A stretch of 50,871 nucleotides of DNA from Halocafeteria seosinensis. Lineage: Eukaryota; Sar; Bigyra; Bicosoecida. A program made the translations under genes and the position numbers. The stretch's first letter is position 1. Every line of letters begins with the position of its first letter. The notes under the pieces were generated by a model. That model had not been told where the DNA came from. It made no database searches and saw nothing but the letters and a program-made list of their open reading frames with translations. Below are positions 45,201 through 50,871 of the stretch, piece after piece. Where the stretch lies: positions 1 to 50,871 of the forward strand of contig LVLI01000584.1 of NCBI GenBank assembly GCA_001687465.1, given 5' to 3'.

Positions 45201-45630
45201 CACCCCCACCATCAAATACTTCCTCCGCATCGAGGGAAATGCGAGTATTACCATTGTATCCATGGTCTTTCCAATTGAGGACAGTACAACTCATCCGAAA
45301 GAGATTCTCACTGGGGAAATGCTGGAAACATGATTCGTTTCCAGCAGAGATACTCTCGCGCAAGTCATCGTCGGAAGCTCCATTGGCAGCATTCCATACA
45401 AATGGGCACATTATGCTAAAACCCAAGAGGATTCGCATTATAGCATTTGATGGATGCAATTCAATTCTGCGTCGTCGTTTCTTCCCGTCACCAAAACCAC
45501 CAATTTCCTCGCCAGTCGTTCCTTTCCGGGATGACTTGGGGAGTTCAACTCCGAGTCCATGTATATGGTGATTATTGTCTGGCGAAGAGGAACGGTACCG
45601 GCAGTAGAAGCAGTCCACTGGTCTCACCAT
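39289..45630 (-). CDS. Giant cell-surface protein: GLUG repeats, Ser/Thr stalk, Cys-rich and multipass membrane domain
   Basis: One intronless frame of 2,113 codons. ATG 45,630 is the first, but ATG 45,438 (residue 65, MRILLGFSIMCPFVW) gives a better signal peptide and matches the start of the paralogous pseudogene. Order: GLUG-type repeats at about residues 190-400 (units like AGGICGDQAGKLHGHVRITQ, YSTGNIEG); a Ser/Thr stalk at ~480-650; a long beta-rich extracellular region with calx-beta/Ig-like character; a Cys-rich module near 1,390-1,540 (CLCPSGYARNF, CKEGAF, CRQCSDGLF, CMPCPTEGFKC) like ephrin-receptor/GCC2-GCC3 modules; then several membrane helices from ~1,570 to ~2,000, separated by a large loop, and a basic cytoplasmic tail. 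Proteins of this plan occur in protists and algae and are thought to be adhesion or sensory receptors with a TRP-like C-terminal membrane region. Ligand and role are unknown. The stalk contains a recent internal duplication. Confidence 0.88.
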   Translation of the reverse strand: MVRPVDCFYCRYRSSSPDNNHHIHGLGVELPKSSRKGTTGEEIGGFGDGKKRRRRIELHPSNAIMRILLGFSIMCPFVWNAANGASDDDLRESISAGNESCFQHFPSENLFRMSCTVLNWKDHGYNGNTRISLDAEEVFDGGGAEGNVIDLQDVEEGFLGLIKVMDDGINIDSLDEAPLIRNVHLKNGIPAESGGFIVQKNQRYFIVDSCSSTGEITNNYAGGICGRHAGQHGGHIKISDSYSTGTIQGLEAGGITGVDLGDDHGTANITQCYSTGTIGLQAGGICGDQAGKLHGHVRITQSYSTGNIEGDKAGGITGDQTAADNGEVHIIDCYTRGDIDGHLAGGITGQGTGGWETAATGSVYITNTYASGVVHDGGGIIGHIDYPASGVISVQYSVYNSANGARLVGDDRSQEDVLTRIHVGISNTLDDIRGQLYHSQGVQRWDNETWALNGTQSLPILRFQLQDSSPIPSITASPTMTSSATSSETSTPTMSATATATRTSTATSSSSGTSSETTTASPSPSSSRTTMPSTTSSATNSHTASCTPSNSETSTPTMSATATATQTSTATSSSSGTSSETTTASPSLSSSRTTMSSTTSFATNSRTASCTPSNSDSPRASITATASQTASVTPTTTPTGSCTPRSSVTQTPSFSPSMINSEYIVESGCGRKFSFDCVTTMSLAARKTIRYSKGSEGSLFLVNVTVQSHNGISPQFEIQCAPGVSASNGNGTLIYSGCQDTLEGTSLDKDLPFILQLKELGVHKCSSRSQASYFTDCALYSYSISIRYHSNVTYFLENQVPLLTSQVSTGDSRTLSEAEDANVLIPLRVPVNVNGETVLSPERDVEVDVTELVQSVEITSAVIPKEIEINEGKAAKTDSNNRSRTIVRSVVLNVGPYVEYRFRLGPQLAGIVIPPPPNEVGDTVTSVEERIVFDITKAPQGQINSEIFVETHNTQLGTSKTLVITVSMTIREALVKLPQGTIAFQMSTSDPDKSRDVLMTNKGEFQTNWKARAFEPSGEELVGEFQSPGWISPGKTTFPIRGQLGATMVQQKLFDLVLAPRNAPQSGKFQIWIFFETDSLRGSETTFDESKPTNPATTLFDGVSLWLKVELVVTSVFVCPEHPVEIQLKPLGQTHVEWTVVNVARKPVMARPIDFRLQLLSKGNLTSADNASRLEPIHLKEVLVLGEWLELSPVSAVIAPENRRRFRALIQYSSHSLTTNKQPLFTAFQYLPRVEYTLSILTLEQWLRGANFSSATDTRKLSVESTFAAGQVNSSQSFVRVDNSSKPVNTPVNIDILLADRFGNTAASALLMSTPTRRTRSFRKRTKDNGFYLSLSATPVNKGLSVSSISVDFPVGVQPGEITRSFTFQVILQAQGDVSIDVRVNNRSIGNSPLFVSTTRVDCGENEVASKDGTECLCPSGYARNFDAISGEELNCTPCKEGAFQPHPNNHKGCRQCSDGLFSLRGRTQCMPCPTEGFKCSSGQLRMLSGYWCELCAEGSPVHPEDGTVKQQIVQQIRESVPIVMHQCTPASACRVNRTNFHTSCSEGRKGPLCDICEAGYVKTKQRCVRCRNPVKDKVTVAFSVLVAVSVVVGVNVLQSKRAVVQDKKSDEVVPGISYESLKTVSRNTEEQDVSQSESRTTEADGKPNLSRDILDSVLRNAGKMNVMKELQLYLVFTLDFLQILALLGKLDANPFAGSIQWFKDFAEMSLMAPTQADSFRCVTHFGFFESAILSIAIPWLLISVSLLFQVFLNAKACFSSKTWLTHSLKKALQPLHLLLGLVHTGVSTTVVDIFNTYPKEVYGNQRLKASLRMTTSSSEYTILAFLGAGTVVLIVFGVPFFMIAYLLWSRKNASTPELFKQFLSTIRGFRVRNKGYLWPALVIIRRTVLLLLVSFLSPSLDQAVLVSVVLLFTAFVSTIMQPYKLNTSLNWLEILKSICCAITVSLGLLSLYVDASSNQAVVTVSTLVLQLLMLTFTACAFVRVLLELKNQDPLEILRSKLAPVIRKLRTLMYATSRREQDEGSNSTHVPINMAYAEESGMPLQRENPMARIQFGSSSRTTGTVDVPTGSRDQARFESYKYFRKQEERKRILHEATYQRRASVSRRRKTLFE
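43783..44172 (-). repeat. Two 192-base tandem repeats encoding the Ser/Thr stalk
   Basis: TTGCTCGGAGTGCAAGAAGC occurs at about 43,790 and 43,982, 192 bases (64 codons) apart, with the following bases nearly identical. The copies encode SETSTPTMSATATAT, TSTATSSSSGTSSETTTASP and SSSRTTM-type blocks. The exact codon multiple keeps the frame, and high identity points to recent expansion. Such stalks are expected to be O-glycosylated. Confidence 0.85.
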
Positions 45631-46236
45631 GACTAAAATATTAATTAGCTGTGCTCCACTGGTAAGGGCAATAATAGCTCCGCTGTGTCAAAAAAGAGGG
45701 GAGTTTGATTTCAAACGGAAATCTTTCCTTTGTTTCGAGTTTTTATCTCCTGCCTGCGACCAACCCCACGCGCAAACAAAGTAAACGCAAGACACAAAAC
45801 AAAACAAATCTTGAGTGTGCCACACCCTAGCTCACAAGGCACACATGTACGAAGCATGAATGAATACAATCACTATGGATGCAGGTAGAAAACAAAAACC
45901 ATGTAAATATGGGATAGCGTACCACCGGTACAATTGTATTCGGGTATTGCAGATTGCTTACAATTGTCCTGGCCTTAATTCTAATTGACGAATGTCAAAT
46001 AATGATAACTTGCTTGTGGTATCGTGAATCGCGTTACGTATAAAATTGCTACACTTTACAACACATTGAACACATTGTTGGTTATGTCTTAGGTCCATAG
46101 AGGACGGATCGGGCATGGGGGAGACAAAGGGAACAAGGTGACAAGTTGACCGGGGGAAAAACCTGCCAGGGCGCGTGCGGCATTGCTTCAATTTGGGCTG
46201 AGGCGATTTCTGAGCCCCCCGAGGGGCCCGAGGGCA
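45631..46236. other. Upstream region of the giant gene, no gene seen
   Basis: About 600 bases between the giant gene start and the dispersed repeat. No supported coding sequence. It should contain the promoter of the minus-strand gene. Confidence 0.45.
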
Positions 46237-46379
46237 AAATTGGCTTATCTCCGAGACGTACCGGGGATAATTTAGGGGCAGTATTATGAATTATGCAACC
46301 TTCATTATGAATTAGTTAGAGCATTAATTACGCCCATGCTTGGTAGATATCTGGCCTGTATAAAGCACAATGGCGGGGG
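46237..46379 (-). repeat. Dispersed repeat, copy B, cut at the mitochondrial junction
   Basis: Same sequence family as 33,020-33,190. The similarity stops at GCGGGGG (46,373-46,379), exactly where mitochondrial sequence begins, whereas copy A continues into other nuclear DNA. The minus-strand codons LYTGQISTK plus stop are kept. Confidence 0.75.
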
Positions 46380-46387
46380 TGCCAAAT

Positions 46388-46445
46388 CGGTTAGAACGCA
46401 CCGCTCATAACGGTGTTGTTATAGGTTCAAGTCCTATTAAGCCCA
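46388..46445 (+). tRNA. Mitochondrial tRNA(CAU), 5' end missing
   Basis: The 3' two thirds are perfect: anticodon stem CACCG/CGGTG at 46,399-46,403 and 46,411-46,415 around loop CTCATAA (anticodon CAU, 46,406-46,408); T stem ATAGG/CCTAT (46,421-46,437); acceptor 3' strand TAAGCCC (46,438-46,444) and discriminator A. The expected acceptor partner GGGCTTA and D-stem GTTC are absent; instead the repeat end GGCGGGGG precedes. The gene is therefore broken within the D arm and should not fold normally. CAU could mean Met or lysidine-modified Ile. Confidence 0.8.
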
Positions 46446-46447
46446 AC

Positions 46448-47035
46448 ATGAAACGTTTTGAAAATCTTGAAAAAACACAACAAAAAACAAGAAGTTTATC
46501 ATTAGAATATGCAATTTTCGTGAAACAAATGTTTCCTTCAATTAAAATTTATGCCCAGGGACAGGATTTATATATAAAAACTAGTCCAAAAAATATTTGA
46601 CGCATAGCTCAATTTCTTAAATTACATACGAATTCACAATTTAAATTGTTAATGGAAATTTGTGGTGTAGATTATCCCGAAAAACAATTTCGATTTGAAG
46701 TTATTTACCATTTTTTAAGTATACATTACAATAGTAGAATTAACTTAACAGTTTTTGTACAGGATGCTCAACCTTTACCAAGTTTAAATGATATTTATCC
46801 AAATTCAAACTGATTAGAACGAGAAGTTTGAGATATGTTTGGTGTTTTCTTTACTAATCACAAAGATTTACGACGAATTTTAACTGATTATGGTTTTAAG
46901 GGGCATCCTTTGCGAAAAGATTTTCCGTTAACTGGGTATACTGAAACTCTTTATAATGATTTTTTTAAAAACATTGAATATCAAGAAGTTTCATTATCAC
47001 AAGCTTATCGTAATTTTACCGTTTCAACTGAATAA
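46448..47035 (+). CDS. nad9: NADH dehydrogenase subunit 9 (complex I, 30 kDa)
   Basis: 195 residues read with TGA as Trp (for example at 46,598-46,600, KNIWRIAQFL). Nad9 is part of the peripheral arm of complex I. Family marks: the [18 protein letters not shown] segment, the WLEREVWDMFGV motif (with two TGA codons), and the [21 protein letters not shown]-terminal signature. It starts two bases after the broken tRNA and ends with TAA. The reading frame is intact, so this copy is functional mitochondrial DNA or a very recent nuclear transfer. In the nucleus the TGA codons would stop translation. Confidence 0.95.
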
Positions 47036-47059
47036 TAATTACAATAGATATTCAAAGTA

Positions 47060-48736
47060 ATGCAATTGTTTATGTTAACCGAAGAAGTTTCACTATTTTG
47101 ATCCAATATTGATTTTTTAATAAACATTTCTTTAATGTTTTTAGTTATTTTTTTTTTAAATTTTTTAATTGAAGAGAATATAAATAAAGTTAAATATATC
47201 CATTTAATTGTTGTTTTTTTTTTCTTTTGCTTAATATTTAATTCTGAGTTTTATTTAAGCTCATTTTTTCTTGAGACTTTTTCAAATAATAATACCACAG
47301 AGATTTTTTATAATTTAATCGATGAAAATAAGTTATTTTATTGTCATTTTATTTTTTTTGCATCGATAATTATTTTAACTATATTGTTTTTTGGTTTTTA
47401 TCAAAATACATTAATGAAATATAGTAAAGATTTTGAATTTACATTTTTAATCTTATTATTTTTTATTTCATCTTTATGTCTTTTTTTTAGTACTCAATTC
47501 ATTGAAATTTTTATTTGTTTAGAATGCATAAGTTTTTGTTCTTATGTTCTAATTGGGATGGAACGAGTTAATAAACTTAATGCTATTACAGGGATTCGAT
47601 ATTTAATTCTAAGTACAATTCCATCTTGTTTAGTAATTTTAGGTGGTATTTTCATTTATGAAAATTATGGATCATTTATTTTGAATAACGTAGAATTGTT
47701 TTTAGAAAGTTTTGCTTCGACCACAACTGATATCTCTTTTTTTAAAAATATTACATTATTTAATCATTTAAAAACTACATCAAATACCCCGGATTTTTTT
47801 AATTATTGATTTACTCATTTAACTAATTTAGAATCATTAATTCAATTTGTTGGATTTGACAATTTAGTTTTACGTGACTACTTTTTAGTATCAATTTATT
47901 TAGCGATTATTATGGTTTTGATTAATCTTTTATTTAAAATAACAGGTGCCCCCTTCCATATTTGAGCTCCTGTTGTTTATAATCAGGGACCATTAAGTAG
48001 TGTTGCTTTTTTAGCAACTTTTTCTAAATTTATTATTGTTTTATTCTTAATTAATTTGTTTACAACAATATTTTATTTTGCTAAACCTATTTGAAGTTAT
48101 GTTTTTTTATTTGTTAGTTTATTATCAGTTTGATGTGGGATGATTGGAGCATTTTCTCAACAATTTATTAAAAAATTTTTTATTTATAGTTCAATGACTG
48201 ATGTAGGATTTTTATTATTAGGTTGTACTTTTTATAACATTGAAAATCAAAAATCATTATTTAATTATTTATTCATTTATACCTTATCATCTTTATTGAT
48301 TTGATTTTCATTTTTATATTTACAACGGGATACAAAATTTTTAGTTAATTTACAATCTATTTTAAGTAAAAATCCTATTTTAACCCTTATTTTTTCCTTA
48401 AATATTTTTTCATTGGCTGGGATACCTCCTTTTGGTGGATTTTTTATTAAATTAGATATCTTAATTCATCTAGTAACATCTTCACATTTTTTTATTGCAT
48501 TATTATTATTATTACTTACTGTTATAAATTTTTATTATTATTTACGTTTAATTAAAATTTTATATTTTGAAACATATGTTTTTGAAAAATTAAATAAGGA
48601 TTCTAATAAAATTAAATATGAAAAATTATTAATTTTTGTGGTTTTAATTCATATTGTTTGTTTTTATGAATTTTTTACACAAGATATATTTTTATTTTTA
48701 TTTGATGACTTTATGAAAACTATGTATTTATCTTAA
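47060..48736 (+). CDS. nad2: NADH dehydrogenase subunit 2
   Basis: 558 residues with TGA as Trp (several, for example at about 47,807 and 47,964). A hydrophobic multipass proton-pumping subunit of complex I. Marks: ECISFCSYVLIGMER-type segment in the first half; KITGAPFHIWAPVVYNQGP, the classic Nad2/Nad4/Nad5-family proton-channel motif; FFIYSSMTDVGFLLLG; and SLAGIPPFGGFFIKL near the C-terminus. Length is normal for protists. Frame intact from ATG 47,060 to TAA. Confidence 0.95.
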
Positions 48737-48779
48737 TTTATTTATCTATTTTTGATCGATTAATTTTTAATTAAATCGA

Positions 48780-49445
48780 ATGATTTTATATTTAAGTGAT
48801 TTTTTTATTATAGGATCCAATTATGGATTATTTATAGGTAGTATTTTATTGAGTATAACAAGTGTTAATCCTATACATTCTATCTTAAGTTTAATTAATA
48901 CTTTTTTAACAGGATCTATTTTTTTAGTTATTTTAAACTTAGTCTTTTTTGCATTAATATTCTTAGCAGTTTATTTAGGAGCAATTGCAATATTATTTTT
49001 ATTTATTGTTATGATGTTAGATATTAAAATAACGAATGAATCGTATTTACTTAGAAATTCTTGATCGTTTTTTGATATTTTAACTTTAACATTGCCGTTC
49101 ATTTGATTTCATATAGAATATCAAAATTTTAATATTTTAGAAATATTAACTCGTTATATCAATATTATTCAGAATACTGGAAATGATTTATTTACATTTG
49201 ATGTGGATTACTTTTGGTATGTAGAATTATTAACACATGTGCCACATGTTGTTGAAATCGGTCGTTATATGTTCGAAAGAATGACAATTGCATTTTTACT
49301 ATGTGGTTTATTATTATTTATTGCAATGGTGGGTGCTATTGTAGTGACCGTTGAACCTTTAGGAACAAAATTTTTATACCAACAAGATCCTGGTGATCAA
49401 GCAATAAGAAGTGCTCAAACAAGTTATTACTCTAATTTATATTAA
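48780..49445 (+). CDS. nad6: NADH dehydrogenase subunit 6
   Basis: 221 residues with TGA as Trp. Small membrane subunit of complex I. Recognised by NPIHSILSLINTFLTGS, then FFALIFLAVYLGAIAILFLF followed by IVMMLDIK (the family signature), and the C-terminal LLFIAMVGAIVVTVEPLG. Frame intact. It lies 43 bases after nad2 and 6 bases before rpl5. Confidence 0.95.
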
Positions 49446-49451
49446 ATAATT

Positions 49452-50027
49452 ATGAAAAATGAAATAAAAAATGATTTATTATATAATAGATTTTATGAAA
49501 AAAAAATTGATGTTAATGATCTTTGTTTTATAACAAAATTTATTAAGGATAATCGAAAAATTAATTTACACGCCTCAAAAATTTTACTAAATTTTAGTTT
49601 TAAAGAAATTAATTTTAATAAAAAACGAGTAGCGCCTTTTTTATTAATTTTAGAAATCCTATCCAATCAACGTAACACGGCAATGAAATCAAAAAAAAAT
49701 ATTATTTATTTAAATATAAAGAAGAATACTTTTGTTGGATGTAAAGTAACACTTCGAAGACAAAATATTTATGAATTTTTAGATACTATTTTACTATATT
49801 TACCTCAATTAGAAAATATTAATTTAATAAAGCAACAAGAATTAAATAGAAATAAATTTAATAATTTTTCTTTTTGATTAAATCAATTGTTTAAATTTTA
49901 TCAATTAAAAAATTTACAACAAGACTTTGTACAGCGTTTACGAGTTGTTATTGTTTTCAATAGTTGATTATCAGAAGAAAAAAGTTTTTTCTTTACATCT
50001 AATAATATTCCAATTTTTTCTAAATAG
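49452..50027 (+). CDS. rpl5: Mitochondrial ribosomal protein L5
   Basis: 191 residues with TGA as Trp; stop TAG at 50,025-50,027. The order of conserved features fits uL5: LEILSNQRNTAMKSKKN, then NTFVGCKVTLRRQNIYEFLD ('G..VTLR....Y.FLD' is the family signature), then FWLNQLFKFYQL and a diverged C-terminus. uL5 contacts 5S rRNA in the central protuberance, which suggests a retained gene-rich mitochondrial ribosome set. Start chosen as the first ATG, six bases after nad6. Confidence 0.85.
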
Positions 50028-50043
50028 GATTTTCCTATTTAAC

Positions 50044-50115
50044 TGGAGTATAGCCAAGCGGTAAGGCGTCGGTTTTTGATACCGAGACGCAAAGGTTCGA
50101 ATCCTTTTACTCCAA
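50044..50115 (+). tRNA. trnQ: Mitochondrial tRNA-Gln (UUG)
   Basis: A full cloverleaf: acceptor TGGAGTA/TACTCCA, D stem GCC/GGC, anticodon stem TCGGT/ACCGA with loop TTTTGAT (anticodon TTG), T stem AAAGG/CCTTT with loop TTCGAAT. Confidence 0.95.
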
Positions 50116-50118
50116 AAC

Positions 50119-50192
50119 GTGTTTGTAGCTCAATTGGATAGAGCGGTAGATTACGAATCTATAGGTTGAGAGTTCGAGTCTTTCCAAACACA
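50119..50192 (+). tRNA. trnR: Mitochondrial tRNA-Arg (ACG)
   Basis: A full cloverleaf: acceptor GTGTTTG/CAAACAC, D stem GCTC/GAGC, anticodon stem GTAGA/TCTAT with loop TTACGAA (anticodon ACG), T stem GAGAG/CTTTC with one G-T pair. Three bases separate it from tRNA-Gln, so they are probably processed from one transcript. Confidence 0.95.
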
Positions 50193-50260
50193 AATTTGTG
50201 AAGGTTTTATATTTTAAATTTTCATTATTCATTACAAGATTATTACTAGAATTTATAATA

Positions 50261-50871
50261 ATGTACTTACGTCAACATCAAAATACAAATAAATTGAAAA
50301 GTTTTACTTTAAATTTTGGTCCTCAACATCCAGCAGCACACGGTGTTTTACGTTTGATTTTAGAATTAGAAGGGGAAGTAATAAAAAATGCTGACTCTCA
50401 TATAGGTTTATTACATCGTGGAACTGAAAAGTTAATTGAACACAAGACTTATTTGCAAGCATTACCTTATTTTGATCGTCTTGATTACGTTTCAATAATG
50501 AATCAAGAACATACTTATTCACTAGCTGTTGAAAAATTATTAAATTTACAAATTCCGAAAAGAGCACAATATATTAGGGTTATGTTTTGTGAAATAACTC
50601 GAATATTAAATCACTTATTAAATGTTGGGACACATGCTTTAGATGTTGGTGCAATGACCCCAATGTTATGAGCTTTTGAAGAACGTGAAAAATTAATGGA
50701 ATTCTATGAACGTGTATCCGGTGCTCGTTTACATGCTAGTTATATTAGACCCGGTGGGGTACAACAAGATTTACCAATGGGGCTGTTAGAAGATATTGAT
50801 CAATTTGTTAATCAATTTCATTACAGATTGGATGAAATTGAAGAGTTATTAACAAATAATCGTATTTGAAA
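50261..50871 (+). CDS. nad7: NADH dehydrogenase subunit 7 (complex I, 49 kDa), partial
   Basis: The first 203 codons, running off the window end; TGA is read as Trp (50,669-50,671, PMLWAFEERE). Recognised by [20 protein letters not shown], the [18 protein letters not shown] segment and [20 protein letters not shown], which form the quinone-site region of the 49 kDa subunit. ATG 50,261 is preferred over an upstream in-frame GTG at 50,198 because the conserved N-terminus begins shortly after it. Confidence 0.95.

Noticed and set aside
46374-46445. A complete tRNA(CAU) starting in the GGGGG run
   Set aside because: The 5' bases pair with the 3' acceptor strand at only three to five scattered positions and the D stem cannot form. 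Editing of a few acceptor bases, as known in some protist mitochondria, would not repair the D arm.
1-50871. CRISPR arrays, bacterial operons or phage genes
   Set aside because: No spaced direct repeats of that type and no bacterial-type gene clusters; the window is eukaryotic nuclear plus mitochondrial.

Overview
The window joins two kinds of DNA. Positions 1 to about 46,380 look nuclear and eukaryotic: balanced base composition, spliceosomal introns of roughly 50-280 bases with GTA(A/T)G donors and CAG acceptors, and eukaryote-only families (COG3, thymidine kinase 1, serine carboxypeptidases, TALE-type homeobox proteins). From about 46,381 to the end the sequence is very AT-rich, compact and mitochondrial: a truncated tRNA(CAU), nad9, nad2, nad6, rpl5, tRNA-Gln, tRNA-Arg and the start of nad7, in which TGA must be read as tryptophan. 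A mitochondrion with nad7, nad9 and rpl5 plus UGA=Trp points to a protist or alga with a gene-rich mitochondrial genome. The lineage cannot be fixed from this window; the florideophyte-type red algal mitochondrial gene set (no nad7/nad9) does not fit.

Layout. (a) 1-4.62 kb: a mobile-element-like block with long terminal inverted repeats built from a roughly 180-base subrepeat, enclosing one gene for a predicted mitochondrially targeted protein of unknown function. (b) 5.1-24.9 kb: an ordinary gene-dense stretch holding two converging serine carboxypeptidase paralogues with a DSN1-like kinetochore candidate between them, an EF-hand protein, COG3, an ankyrin-PH protein, a small unknown gene, thymidine kinase and a CTC1-like telomere protein. 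(c) 24.9-39.3 kb: a gene-poor accessory stretch with two paralogous TALE-like homeobox genes in tandem, local tandem duplications, weak coding fragments and a decayed GLUG-repeat gene. (d) 39.3-45.6 kb: one intronless gene for a giant cell-surface protein (GLUG repeats, Ser/Thr stalk, Cys-rich region, multipass membrane domain), tail to tail with its decayed copy. (e) 46.24-50.87 kb: a short dispersed repeat running directly into mitochondrial DNA.

Most noteworthy are the homeobox pair in a degenerate gene-poor tract, the long-TIR element carrying a cellular-looking gene, the inverted live/dead GLUG pair, and the nuclear-mitochondrial junction that cuts through a tRNA and a repeat. The junction may be a recent mitochondrial insertion or an assembly join; the sequence alone cannot decide. 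Exon boundaries were worked out by hand from splice signals, phase and paralogue agreement. The carboxypeptidase, kinase, EF-hand and homeobox models close exactly in phase, which supports them.
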